Of a DNA stretch of 47,200 nucleotides, positions 8,587 to 16,282 are shown one piece after another (position 1 is the first letter of the stretch; every line of letters begins with the position of its first letter). Source of the stretch: Planctomycetota bacterium. GTDB lineage: Bacteria > Planctomycetota > UBA1135. The DNA lies in contig JASMKM010000070.1 of NCBI GenBank assembly GCA_030749235.1, positions 1 through 47,200 of the forward strand. The letters are read 5' to 3'. The notes under the pieces were generated by a model. The model ran no database searches. It was not told the origin of the DNA and saw nothing but the letters and a program-made list of their open reading frames with translations. Both the position numbers and the translations under genes were made by a program.

Positions 8587-9165
8587 GTGGCGAAACTCCG
8601 CGTCCTTGGTATTGACCCCGGCACCCAATTGGTGGGCTGGGCGGTGGCCGAAGCGGGCGCGGGCGGCAAACTCACCCGAATTGATTCTGGGGTTTGGCGC
8701 TTAGGCCGGTCCCCGAAGCCTATGGGGGAGCGTCTGCGCCTCCTTTTCGAGCAGCTGCAGGAGCGCTTGGGAAGCGATCAGCCCACCGTGGTGGCGTTGG
8801 AGTCGGCCTTCTTCGGCAAGAACGCGCACTCCGCCCTTAAGCTCGGTGAAGCGCGTGGCGTGGTGTTGGTGGTGGCCGAACTCGCCGATATACCGGTAAT
8901 TGAAATCCCGCCAGCCACGATCAAGGCCCGTGTGGCGGGTTCTGGAGCTGCCAGCAAAGAAAACGTCGAGAGGTTGATTCGCATGCATTTCGACCTGTCA
9001 GACCATGTTGTAGCGACTGCAGACGAATCTGACGCCCTCGCGATTGCCGCCAGTGTGCTGCTGGATCCCTGCTATTCAAAAGCGGGTTCCTTGAATTCCT
9101 CGAAATCAGGGGAAACTAGGCCTTCGAGGCGCGGTAAACTGCCTCCAGGAGCTCGTTTTCAATGA
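8587..9165 (+). CDS. ruvC: Crossover junction endodeoxyribonuclease RuvC
   Basis: RuvC resolves Holliday junctions as a dimer with RuvAB. The product has 192 residues. The RNase-H-like core begins LRVLGIDPGTQLVGWAV (catalytic Asp10), then VVALESAFFGKNAHSALKLG with the second acidic residue, the PPATIKARVAGSG loop and DESDALAIA with the C-terminal acidic residues. The start is GTG 8587; the nearby ATG (8579) is out of frame. A GGAG at 8571-8574 lies 12 nt upstream. The ~30-residue C-terminal extension after the fold is polar and probably disordered. It overlaps the next gene by 4 bp. ruvA and ruvB are not in the window. Confidence 0.95.
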   Translation: MAKLRVLGIDPGTQLVGWAVAEAGAGGKLTRIDSGVWRLGRSPKPMGERLRLLFEQLQERLGSDQPTVVALESAFFGKNAHSALKLGEARGVVLVVAELADIPVIEIPPATIKARVAGSGAASKENVERLIRMHFDLSDHVVATADESDALAIAASVLLDPCYSKAGSLNSSKSGETRPSRRGKLPPGARFQ

Positions 9166-9911
9166 ATCCCTCTGAAATCCCGCCGCTTTGGAGTTTTGCG
9201 GAAATCCGTAAATGGCTAACTGGCCATCCAGATGCGCTCGAACCGGGCCTCAGCTTGTTGGACCAAAGTCTAGACCTTGGCCATGGCTTGGAGGTGCCAT
9301 TGGTGGGGATTGATCCGCTTGGCCATCCCTGTCTGGTGCTCTACTGCGACGAGTTCGGCGCCCGTTTGTTCGACCAGCTGCTCGAGATGGTGGCCCGCAT
9401 GCAAGCCGAGGGGCTGCGCTTTCAGCCCTTATTCCCGCGGCCAACGGAACCACGCGTCTTCCTTTTGTCGCCGAGCTTCGAGCAGGAGGTGCGTCAGCGC
9501 TTGGCCCTCTTGGCCAAAGCCTTTCCACTGAGGGCATTCACCATCCTGCCGCCATTGGGCCAGGACACGGCACCGCAGCTGATCCACGAGCACCTCGATG
9601 CTGAGTTGGCGCCGACGCAACTGGCGGACCGATTGCCACAAGGCTTAGAGCCCTTCGCCAATCGACTGCTCAGCGCCTGCGAAGCTCTGCGGCCACGCTT
9701 GCGTGTCCAGGGCACCAGTTGGCCGTTGGTCTTCCATGGCAGCCATGGCCCTTGTGCCACCCTGTTCTTCGAGAATGAGGAGCTGTGGTTCGCCGCAGCT
9801 GGGCAGCAGGACCAGACGGTGCCGTGGAAGTTGCAGGCGGACTCGGGGGTCGATCGCGCAATCGACGTGCTGATGCGCCACCAAGTAAACAGCGTGTCGT
9901 CTGCGGCTTGA
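9162..9911 (+). CDS. Conserved-looking protein of unknown function
   Basis: I do not recognise this 249-residue protein. It has no signal peptide or membrane segment and alternates helical and strand segments. The first half has a hydrophobic LVGIDPLGHPCLVLYCDEFG strand pair reminiscent of an alpha/beta (nuclease-like) fold. A central segment (LSPSFEQEVRQRLALLAKAF) looks helical, and the last third has LVFHGSHGPCATLFFENEELWF. It lies between ruvC and a ComEA-like gene with 4-bp overlaps on both sides. Context therefore suggests a nucleic-acid-related role, but that is only association. Confidence 0.7.
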   Translation: MNPSEIPPLWSFAEIRKWLTGHPDALEPGLSLLDQSLDLGHGLEVPLVGIDPLGHPCLVLYCDEFGARLFDQLLEMVARMQAEGLRFQPLFPRPTEPRVFLLSPSFEQEVRQRLALLAKAFPLRAFTILPPLGQDTAPQLIHEHLDAELAPTQLADRLPQGLEPFANRLLSACEALRPRLRVQGTSWPLVFHGSHGPCATLFFENEELWFAAAGQQDQTVPWKLQADSGVDRAIDVLMRHQVNSVSSAA

Positions 9912-10258
9912 TTCGTCCTCATGGGGTGCGTGATTCCCGACATGGTTTTCTGCTCGCCTTAATCGTCGCCATCGCAGCTTGGCGTGCCTTCGGTCTGCAT
10001 CCACCGCAAGGGCTGGAGGGTTGGACGGAACCAGGAACCGGGCCGCCCACTTTGATTCCAGATCTTGCCACCGATGACAGCTTGCGTCTGAGTTGGTTGC
10101 CAGGGGTCGGCCAATATCGTGCTGAGCAGATTGTCGCCGAGCGTCCTCTGTTGCAGCTCCCGTTGACGCCGCCGCGCTTGGCCTTGATCCCTGGGGTGGG
10201 AGAGCACACCGCCAGGCAGGTCACTCGGTGGTATGACCGGCAACAGCCGGATCCATGA
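9908..10258 (+). CDS. ComEA-like helix-hairpin-helix protein, membrane anchored
   Basis: About 116 residues if it starts at TTG 9908 (TTGA overlap with the preceding stop), or 110 from GTG 9926. One N-terminal membrane segment (FLLALIVAIAAWRAFGL) is followed by a short linker. Two helix-hairpin-helix motifs follow (SWLPGVGQYRAEQIVAERP and ALIPGVGEHTARQVTRWY). This is the architecture of ComEA-type DNA-binding proteins used in DNA uptake, though many HhH proteins are not competence factors. No other com gene is nearby. The frame extends further upstream only as a shadow of the previous gene. Confidence 0.72.
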   Translation: MIRPHGVRDSRHGFLLALIVAIAAWRAFGLHPPQGLEGWTEPGTGPPTLIPDLATDDSLRLSWLPGVGQYRAEQIVAERPLLQLPLTPPRLALIPGVGEHTARQVTRWYDRQQPDP

Positions 10259-10318
10259 ACTGTTACCAACACCTGTAGGCGTTGTGGATGGCTTGCATGC
10301 TCGGTATCAAAGCGCAGC

Positions 10319-10324
10319 TAGAAT
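10319..10324 (+). promoter_or_regulatory. Candidate -10 of nadC (TAGAAT), leaderless type
   Basis: TAGAAT is followed by ATGCGC and then ATG. With a normal 6-nt gap the predicted start of transcription is the A of the second ATG (10331). The first ATG (10325) would lie upstream of the transcript, so this site also decides the start codon. TTGCAT at 10293-10298 is a poor -35 at 20 bp. Confidence 0.5.
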
Positions 10325-10330
10325 ATGCGC

Positions 10331-11185
10331 ATGACTGAGGGCACGGACCTCCATAAGCAAATTCGCTTTTTTGTCGCTGCGGCCTTGGCAGAAGACCATG
10401 CGGGGGCGGATGCCACCAGCCAAGCTGTGGTGCCAGAGGCTGTGGTCGCCCGTGCCACCATCCTGGCACGCGAGCCTGGTGTCCTATCAGGCTGTGAATA
10501 TGCCGAAGCTGCCTTCATGTTGTGCGATTCGGCACTGGAACTGTCCTGGCTAGCTCACAACGGCAGCAAGGTGGAGCCGGGCCAGACCGTGATGACTTGT
10601 TCGGGGTCCGCCCGTGCGATTTTGGCCGCCGAACGCACAGCTCTGAACTTCCTGCAGCAGCTCAGTGGCGTGGCTACCCTCACGGCCCAAGCCGTTGCCC
10701 GTGCAGGCAGCGTCAAGGTCTTGGATACACGCAAGACCGCACCGGGATTGCGAGATGCGCAGAAGGCAGCAGTGGTGCATGGGGGGGGAGTCAATCAACG
10801 GCGCGACTTGAGTGATGAGCTGCTGCTGAAGGAGAATCACTTCGCCCTGTCGGGCTTGACCTATGGTGCCACCGTCGAGAAGGCAGTCGCCGAAGCCCAA
10901 GGCAAGGTGGTCGGCATCGAGGCCGAAACCTTGGAACAGGCCGATTTGGCGTTGGCCGCAGGTGCCAGTTACGTCTTGTTGGATAATTTCCGCGGCGAGG
11001 AGCTGCGTTCAGCGATTCGTCTCCTGCACAAAAAGTATCCCGATGCCGAGTTGGAGGCCAGTGGCGGATTCACCGTCGCGCAGCTGCCTGTGCTCGAAGG
11101 CACCGGCGTTGACCGTGTCTCGATGGGCAGCCTGACCCACTCGGTGAGTTCCTTGGATTTATCGCTGTTATTGGAAGCGGTATGA
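10331..11185 (+). CDS. nadC: Nicotinate-nucleotide pyrophosphorylase (carboxylating)
   Basis: NadC makes nicotinate mononucleotide from quinolinate and PRPP in de novo NAD synthesis. The product has 284 residues: an open-faced N-terminal domain with EDHAGADATSQA, then a TIM-like barrel with AERTALNFLQQLSGVAT, VLDTRKTAPGLR, DELLLKENHF, VLLDNF and EASGGF. These are all family signatures. The usual NHR substrate-site triplet reads NQR here (GGGVNQRRDL), a notable change. The codons just before it sit in a run of eight G. It heads an operon with the VanZ-like gene and purB through 4-bp overlaps. nadA and nadB are not present. Confidence 0.95.
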   Translation: MTEGTDLHKQIRFFVAAALAEDHAGADATSQAVVPEAVVARATILAREPGVLSGCEYAEAAFMLCDSALELSWLAHNGSKVEPGQTVMTCSGSARAILAAERTALNFLQQLSGVATLTAQAVARAGSVKVLDTRKTAPGLRDAQKAAVVHGGGVNQRRDLSDELLLKENHFALSGLTYGATVEKAVAEAQGKVVGIEAETLEQADLALAAGASYVLLDNFRGEELRSAIRLLHKKYPDAELEASGGFTVAQLPVLEGTGVDRVSMGSLTHSVSSLDLSLLLEAV

Positions 11186-11685
11186 AGATCCTCAGCTACA
11201 ACAGCTGGCTCTCCCAAGCGCGTCCTTGGCGTTTCCTCTTCCTGGCGGTGATTCTAGCCATGGTGCATTATGTTGGCGGTCGCGATGGTTATCCCAACAC
11301 CGAAGCTCCCAATCATTTGGTCAGCTATTGCCTGAACCTAGCACATCAACCGCTTTACGCGATGGTCGGCCTGACCTTCCTCCTGACCCTTGGCTTGAAG
11401 GTCGGTTCGCGCCTGGCCTTAATCCTGGCGGTCACCTTCGCCATGCTCATCGGCATCTACGATGAGCTCCACCAAGCAACCATCAAAGACCGCGATTCCA
11501 CTATCTGGGATGTTGGCAGTGACATGATTGGCGCCATCTTCGGCGTAATCGTAGCCATCTGGTCCGACCGCCCAGGCGGTATCTTCGCGCACTTGCTCCC
11601 CATGGCCGGCCTCGCCGTTTTGAGTCTGCTGTGGAACTTCCTCCCGTCCTTCGCCTACCAGTACCCACTGCCCTTCACCGGATGA
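11182..11685 (+). CDS. VanZ-like family membrane protein
   Basis: An integral membrane protein of 167 residues with about four hydrophobic segments: WRFLFLAVILAMVHYVGG, ALYAMVGL-type segment, LALILAVTFAMLIGIYD and the C-terminal LLPMAGLAVLSLLWNFLPSF. The diagnostic VanZ motif is present: YDELHQ followed by a DRDSTIWDVGSDMIGAIFG segment. The family is widespread and mostly of unknown function; VanZ itself gives teicoplanin resistance by an unclear route. It sits between nadC and purB with 4-bp overlaps, which implies co-expression rather than a shared pathway. Confidence 0.85.
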   Translation: MKILSYNSWLSQARPWRFLFLAVILAMVHYVGGRDGYPNTEAPNHLVSYCLNLAHQPLYAMVGLTFLLTLGLKVGSRLALILAVTFAMLIGIYDELHQATIKDRDSTIWDVGSDMIGAIFGVIVAIWSDRPGGIFAHLLPMAGLAVLSLLWNFLPSFAYQYPLPFTG

Positions 11686-13121
11686 CCGATACCCACGACA
11701 CCTACTCATCGCCTTTGGCCACGCGCTATGCCAGCGGTGCCATGCAGGAGAACTTTTCCTACCGCAGCCGTTCCCTAATCTGGCGCGATTTATGGATTGC
11801 CTTGGCCGAAAGCGAGCGGGAATTGGGCCTGGATATCAAGCAGGAACAGGTCGACGAGCTGAAGGCTTGTCGCGAGGAAATCGACTTCGATCGTATTGCC
11901 GACTTGGAGCGTGAGCTGCGCCACGACGTCATGGCGCATGTCCATGCCTACGGCGAGAAGGCGCCCAACGCTATGCCGATCATCCACCTTGGTGCGACCT
12001 CCTGTTACGTGGCTGACGGTGCCGACCTAGTCTGCATGCAGCGCGGACTGAAGATTCTGCAGGCACGCTTGGTCGGCGTGATCCGCGCCTTGTCCGGCTT
12101 CGTGCGCGAACAGAAATCCCTGCCGGTGCTGGGCTTTACCCACTTCCAGCCGGCCCAGCCGACCACCATGGGTAAACGCGCTTCTCTGTGGCTGCAGGAC
12201 TTCATGCTCGACCTGGAAGAGGTCGAGGATGCACTAGCACGCTTGCCTTTCCGTGGCGTCAAGGGAACCACCGGTACCCAGGCCAGTTTCTTGCAGTTGT
12301 TCGAAGGCGATCATGCCAAGGTGCGTGACCTCGATGACCGTATCACGAAGCGCATGGGATTTGAGCGCAGCGTTTCGGTCTGCGGTCAGACATACCCGCG
12401 CAAGTGGGACGGCGTCGTCCTCAACGCTGTCTCCGGCATTGCAGCCTCCGCATCCAAGTTCGCCGTCGACATCCGCCTGATGGCACACCGTCGCGAACTA
12501 GAGGAGCCCTTTGGCAAGAAGCAGATTGGCTCGTCGGCCATGCCCTATAAACGCAACCCGATGCGCTCGGAACGCATCGGTGCGCTGTCGCGTTACTTGT
12601 TGCACCTGTGCCCGAACGCTCTGGATACCGCGTCCAACCAATGGATGGAACGCACCCTCGATGATTCGGCCAACCGCCGCATCGCCATCCCGGAGTCCTT
12701 CCTAGCCGCCGATGCCATCTTGCTGCTGGTCGCCGACGTAGCCAAGGGGCTGGTGCCTTATCCCAACGTCCTGGAGCAGAACCTCGCCCGCGAGTTGCCT
12801 TTCATGGCGACCGAGACCATCCTGATGGCCTGCGTGCAGGCTGGAGGCGATCGTCAAGAGCTGCATGAGTCGATTCGCGTGCATAGTCATGAAGCGGCTT
12901 ACCGCCTAAAGGCGGGGGATGGCCAGAATGATTTGCTAGAGAGGATTGCAGCCGACCCGGCCTTCGCCTCGATTGTTGATCAACTGGATGAGCTTGTGGA
13001 TGCCAAGCGATTCATCGGTCGTGCGCCAGAGCAGGTCGAGGAGTACTTGAATGAAGTGGTCGAACCGGTACTTGCCGAACGCGCTGATATTCGGGTCCCT
13101 GAAGGTGGCATCAAGGTCTGA
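11682..13121 (+). CDS. purB: Adenylosuccinate lyase, eukaryote-like type
   Basis: PurB cleaves SAICAR and adenylosuccinate in purine synthesis. The product has 479 residues, starting at MTDTHDTYSSPLATRYAS (ATG 11682, 4-bp overlap with the VanZ-like stop). The fumarase/aspartase superfamily signature reads GSSAMPYKRNPMRSER. The substrate-site region has HLGATSCYVAD and TLDDSANRR. These segments, FEGDH and ELPFMATE match the animal/fungal ADSL form closely, whereas the Bacillus/E. coli forms read GSSAMPHKRNP. The length (human ADSL is 484) agrees. The gene is followed by a strong terminator. Confidence 0.95.
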   Translation: MTDTHDTYSSPLATRYASGAMQENFSYRSRSLIWRDLWIALAESERELGLDIKQEQVDELKACREEIDFDRIADLERELRHDVMAHVHAYGEKAPNAMPIIHLGATSCYVADGADLVCMQRGLKILQARLVGVIRALSGFVREQKSLPVLGFTHFQPAQPTTMGKRASLWLQDFMLDLEEVEDALARLPFRGVKGTTGTQASFLQLFEGDHAKVRDLDDRITKRMGFERSVSVCGQTYPRKWDGVVLNAVSGIAASASKFAVDIRLMAHRRELEEPFGKKQIGSSAMPYKRNPMRSERIGALSRYLLHLCPNALDTASNQWMERTLDDSANRRIAIPESFLAADAILLLVADVAKGLVPYPNVLEQNLARELPFMATETILMACVQAGGDRQELHESIRVHSHEAAYRLKAGDGQNDLLERIAADPAFASIVDQLDELVDAKRFIGRAPEQVEEYLNEVVEPVLAERADIRVPEGGIKV

Positions 13122-13149
13122 ATCCAGGGCCATACCTTCTCCCAAAAAG

Positions 13150-13181
13150 AAAACCGCCGGGCATCCATGCCCGGCGGTTTT
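13150..13181. terminator. Strong bidirectional intrinsic terminator
   Basis: A near-perfect stem (AAAACCGCCGGGCA paired with TGCCCGGCGGTTTT, loop about 4 nt) has an A-tract on the left and a T-tract on the right. It can stop transcripts from both sides: purB on the plus strand and the cysteine-rich lipoprotein gene on the minus strand. It is the best terminator in the window. Confidence 0.93.
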
Positions 13182-13204
13182 GTGTTGGAGATTAATCCTG
13201 GCTT

Positions 13205-13720
13205 TTAGCCCTGTGGCTTCTCTTCGCAGGAAGCAGTAGCTGCAGCTTCCTTGCAGCAGCCGGTCGATTCCATGGAAGCAGTGGTCGCTTCTGCGTTATC
13301 GCAGTCACTGCACATGCCGTCCGCTGAGCAGCCTTCACAATCCGCGGTGGCTTCGGTCAACAGGGCCTTGGTGGTGGCAGCATTGTCCTGCTTGGCATCC
13401 GCCTCACAACCCTTGCCATCGTTGCAGGCGGTGACGCCAGCTTCGCAAGCTTCCTTCATGGGGCAGTCGCCGCCTTCACAGGCGTCGGTGCCGGCCATCA
13501 CGCAGTCTTCTTGCGAGGCCTGAGTGGCTTCAGGAGCAGCGGACTCACAACCGCCACAATCGGAAGATGCCTTGGTGCCGGCGGCCGAGGCGCAGTCGGA
13601 ATCAGTGGGGCAATCGGAGCACTCGGCTGCGGTTGGACAGTCTGTACAACTATCGGAAGCCTGCTGAGCTTGACAAGAGACAAGCAGCAACAGGAGGAGG
13701 GGCAGAAGGAATCGAATCAT
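13205..13720 (-). CDS. Cysteine-rich acidic lipoprotein
   Basis: A 171-residue protein of no family I recognise. The N-terminus MIRFLLPLLLLLLVSC is a lipoprotein signal with lipobox LVSC at residues 13-16. The mature part has 20 further cysteines, many as CxxC (CTDC, CSDC, CGGC, CEGC, CSDC) plus one CC pair. It is rich in Ala, Asp, Glu, Ser and Thr. It contains no His, Trp or Tyr, and no Phe after the signal. It therefore looks like an extended, anionic, thiol-rich surface or periplasmic protein, perhaps binding soft metals or held in many disulfides. A possible -10 (TATCTT, 13762-13757) lies upstream. It ends at the shared terminator. Confidence 0.8.
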   Translation of the reverse strand: MIRFLLPLLLLLLVSCQAQQASDSCTDCPTAAECSDCPTDSDCASAAGTKASSDCGGCESAAPEATQASQEDCVMAGTDACEGGDCPMKEACEAGVTACNDGKGCEADAKQDNAATTKALLTEATADCEGCSADGMCSDCDNAEATTASMESTGCCKEAAATASCEEKPQG

Positions 13721-13807
13721 GGGTATTGAAAGCTCTGCAGCTTGGATTTATTTCCAAAGATAGCTGCGAAGTCCAATATTATAGACTAAAGCGTAGGTTT
13801 TGCGACA

Positions 13808-14689
13808 ATGGCTGCCATGTATTTGGCCAACCTCTGGTTCGGGAATTGCGCCGTCCGCCTAGCTGAGCAACTGCAAGAGGCAGCTGACATGGGCTTCCAT
13901 GGCGTCGGCATGCTGTCCGGAGGCACTTCCGAAGGAGCCGAGGCGGGGCTAGATGCCAAACAGACTGCAACGAGTCGGGTCGTGGTGGTGGCGGCCGATC
14001 AGTTGCTACCGGCCCGCGAGCCCAGCCACCAGCAGTTCCATTGGCGGCCGCAGGATGTCGAGCTGTTGTTGCCGCGGCTGAAGAAGCTGCGTTGTGCCCA
14101 TCTCCTGGTCCCAACGGGTTTGGATGCCCGCCCCGAAGCAATCGCGGTCGGAAAGGAGATTCTTGCGCGGGTCCATGCCGGTGAGCAGGTTCACGGCCAG
14201 GAAGTCGAAAGCCTCACCCTTTTCGAGGAGCTACCGAATCTAGACTGGGAGCAACAGCTCACTCGCCTCGTGGCTTTCCTCTACCAATTGCGCAGTCGCG
14301 CCCCTGGTTTGGGTATCTCCTTATTGCCCGATGCATCACCGGCCGGCTTGCTGAATCCGCAAAGATTCCGCCTTCTGCTGGAAGAAATCGGCCAACTTCA
14401 GATTCATTATTGGCACGACACTGCGGCGATGGAAACACGCTCCTTAGCCACTGGAGAAGCCCCTGGAGAGTGGCTGGATGGATTCTCTAACATCATGTCG
14501 GGAAGTACTTTACATGATTTTTCTGGCGGAAGTGAACTTCTTCCGCCAGGCTTAGGTCAAGTTGACTGGCAGCTGCTCCGTGAATACTTACCGAGGGAAG
14601 CGATCCGGGTGCTGGCGGCCGCGCCGTCTTATCCTGGGGGAATCCTGACGGAGTGCCGCTCCGCTTTGGAGTCACGCTTGAATCCATGA
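13808..14689 (+). CDS. Divergent sugar-isomerase-like TIM-barrel protein
   Basis: The product has 293 residues. The layout is that of AP_endonuc_2/xylose-isomerase-like barrels: an N-terminal strand with LAEQLQEAADMGFHGVGM, a middle strand ending QIHYWHDTAAM (metal-site Asp/His position) and a late strand TLHDFSGGSELLPPGLGQVDW, where HD and PPGxGxvD are typical. It closes with a helix IL-TECRSALESRL. The second and third metal-site Glu are not obvious, so activity is uncertain. ATG 13808 is taken as the start; ATG 13817 is possible. It overlaps the DHH gene by ATGA, so it may be functionally linked to that phosphoesterase. Confidence 0.7.
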   Translation: MAAMYLANLWFGNCAVRLAEQLQEAADMGFHGVGMLSGGTSEGAEAGLDAKQTATSRVVVVAADQLLPAREPSHQQFHWRPQDVELLLPRLKKLRCAHLLVPTGLDARPEAIAVGKEILARVHAGEQVHGQEVESLTLFEELPNLDWEQQLTRLVAFLYQLRSRAPGLGISLLPDASPAGLLNPQRFRLLLEEIGQLQIHYWHDTAAMETRSLATGEAPGEWLDGFSNIMSGSTLHDFSGGSELLPPGLGQVDWQLLREYLPREAIRVLAAAPSYPGGILTECRSALESRLNP

Positions 14690-15708
14690 ACCCTGAGTTT
14701 TTCGACCGATTCGCCGAGGCGCTACCTTCCTCTGGAGGGCTGCTCCTGTGCACACACCGCCATCCCGACCCGGATGGGCTCGGTGCGGTGGTCGGCTTGA
14801 GCTACCTGCTCGAGAAGAAGTTCGGTTTGCAGTCGGAGCTGGTGCTGGAAGGCCGCATTCGCCGCGCCGAGAACGTCGCCATGCGTCAACTGTTGGAGAT
14901 TACCGCCTTGCCCAAGGGTGGGGTGGATCCAGCCGACTACAACGGAGTTTTGGTGGTGGATTCCCAACCAGGTTTCAGTCATACCCATCCGCCAGGGGGG
15001 CTGCCAATCCTCGCCGTCATCGATCACCACGAAGGTCCTCGCTGCGAAGAGGGCAAGGAACCGCCAGATTACCCGTTCCATTGGGTGAATGCCGATTACG
15101 GTGCCACATCCACCATGGTCCATGTGCTGATGCAGCATTATGACGTGGAGCCCGACGTACGCACGGCTACAGCTTTGTTCTGTGGCGTGCGCTACGACAC
15201 CAACAATCTACTGCGCGGTGCCACCGAGTTTGACGAGCGGTCCTTCATGGAGCTCGAGGGCTTGGCCGACCGACGCATCATCGGTGCCATCGATCAGCCG
15301 CCGCTGTCGCGCCGTTATTTCCAGCAGATGCAAGAGGCCATGTCGGCCTGCCAAGACTATGGCACCCTGTTGCTGACCTTGCTCGGGGAGGTCCAGAGTC
15401 CCGAATCAGTGGCCGAGGTGGCCGATTGGTTCCTGCGCCTCGAGGGCCAGCAGTGGTCCCTCGCCGGTGGTGCCTGTGATGGTCGCTACCAGATCTCCTT
15501 GCGCTGCGACATGCCCGATGCCGATGCCTACCCTGCCTTGCGCTACATCATCGGCAAGGATGGCTCCTGCGGTGGCCACGGCCGCATGGCTGGCGGACAA
15601 ATTTCTTTGGCTGACCTGTCCTTAGAGGAGATTCGTGAGCGGGTTTGCCGCCGGGCGGTGGAACTTTTCGGTTTGGCCGATGTGGAGCCAAAATTCCTGG
15701 TCCCTTGA
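14686..15708 (+). CDS. DHH/DHHA1 family phosphoesterase (nanoRNase/pAp phosphatase-like)
   Basis: The 340-residue product has DHH-domain motifs THRHPDPDGLGAVVGLSYLL, VVDSQPG, IDHHEGPR (the name-giving DHH) and GVRYDTNNLLRGA. The C-terminal DHHA1 motif is GGHGRMAGGQI. This is the two-domain layout of NrnA/RecJ-like Mn-dependent phosphodiesterases that degrade short RNA, pAp or cyclic dinucleotides. An insertion rich in Pro/Glu follows the DHH motif. The start is ATG 14686 (MNPEFFDRFAEAL) with a 4-bp overlap; an earlier in-frame ATG (14653) is inside the previous gene. The exact substrate cannot be assigned. Confidence 0.9.
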   Translation: MNPEFFDRFAEALPSSGGLLLCTHRHPDPDGLGAVVGLSYLLEKKFGLQSELVLEGRIRRAENVAMRQLLEITALPKGGVDPADYNGVLVVDSQPGFSHTHPPGGLPILAVIDHHEGPRCEEGKEPPDYPFHWVNADYGATSTMVHVLMQHYDVEPDVRTATALFCGVRYDTNNLLRGATEFDERSFMELEGLADRRIIGAIDQPPLSRRYFQQMQEAMSACQDYGTLLLTLLGEVQSPESVAEVADWFLRLEGQQWSLAGGACDGRYQISLRCDMPDADAYPALRYIIGKDGSCGGHGRMAGGQISLADLSLEEIRERVCRRAVELFGLADVEPKFLVP

Positions 15709-15727
15709 AAATCACAGAGGCAGGGCG

Positions 15728-15756
15728 TTGACGACTCGTGCTCTTTGTCTTATCCT
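15728..15756 (+). promoter_or_regulatory. Promoter of the tRNA-Gly gene
   Basis: TTGACG (15728-15733), a 17-bp spacer and TATCCT (15751-15756) form the clearest sigma-70-type promoter in the window. The predicted start, about 15763, is 7 nt before the mature tRNA. The TATCCT -10 recurs before plsY, ccoS and the LysE gene. Confidence 0.85.
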
Positions 15757-15769
15757 TTCGCCCCGTTAA

Positions 15770-15844
15770 GCGGCTGTAGCTCAGTGGTAGAGCGCCACCT
15801 TGCCAAGGTGGCTGTCGTGAGTTCAAATCTCATCAGCCGCTCCA
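15770..15844 (+). tRNA. tRNA-Gly (anticodon GCC)
   Basis: A full cloverleaf can be folded. The acceptor stem is GCGGCTG/CAGCCGC, the D-arm GCTC/GAGC and the anticodon stem CCACC/GGTGG with loop TTGCCAA, giving anticodon GCC. The T-arm is GTGAG/CTCAT with loop TTCAAAT, and the discriminator is T. CCA is encoded (15842-15844). It is a single gene with its own promoter and terminator. Confidence 0.97.
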
Positions 15845-15851
15845 AAACAAG

Positions 15852-15887
15852 AAGAACCGAGTCCTGAAAAGGACTCGGTTCTTTCTT
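15852..15887 (+). terminator. Terminator of tRNA-Gly
   Basis: A 13-bp perfect stem (AAGAACCGAGTCC with GGACTCGGTTCTT) around TGAAAA is followed by TCTTT. The symmetry could also help stop the ferredoxin gene converging from the right. Confidence 0.92.
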
Positions 15888-15954
15888 TGCTTGGGGCATC
15901 CACGCAAGCTGGGGTGCCGCCGGTCGATTCGGGCCGCCCGACGCAGATTCTCGA

Positions 15955-16221
15955 TTAGGCGTCGTTCTCGGCAGCCAAATCGGCGTTGGCCTGAATGAAG
16001 GAGATCCAGTTGTCAGGCACGTCTTCCTCGGGGTAGATGGCATCTACCGGGCATTCCGGCTCACAAGCACCGCAATCGATGCATTCTTCAGGGTGGATAA
16101 ACATCGGCAAATCCAGGGTACCAGGCTGTGGCTCGGACTCGTAGATACACTCGACTGGGCAGACATCCACGCAAGCGGTGTCTTTGGTATTCACGCAAGG
16201 TTCGGCGATGACGTAAGTCAT
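15955..16221 (-). CDS. fdxA: 7Fe (3Fe-4S/4Fe-4S) ferredoxin
   Basis: The 88-residue product has two cluster motifs: C9-x7-C17-x3-C21-P-x2-C25 (the pattern of 7Fe ferredoxins, with the 3Fe cluster) and C47-x2-C50-x2-C53-x3-C57-P for a 4Fe-4S cluster. It is very acidic. It resembles Thermus/Azotobacter-type seven-iron ferredoxins and carries low-potential electrons; the partner is unknown. The start is ATG 16221 (MTYVIAEPC); the open frame runs on upstream to 16569, but only through the promoter region and plsY antisense. It diverges from plsY. Confidence 0.95.
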   Translation of the reverse strand: MTYVIAEPCVNTKDTACVDVCPVECIYESEPQPGTLDLPMFIHPEECIDCGACEPECPVDAIYPEEDVPDNWISFIQANADLAAENDA

Positions 16222-16282
16222 GAAATTCTCGGTTCGGCTCGGGGTCAACAACGGGGGGGCGCAGCCCCGCCTAGGGCATTTT

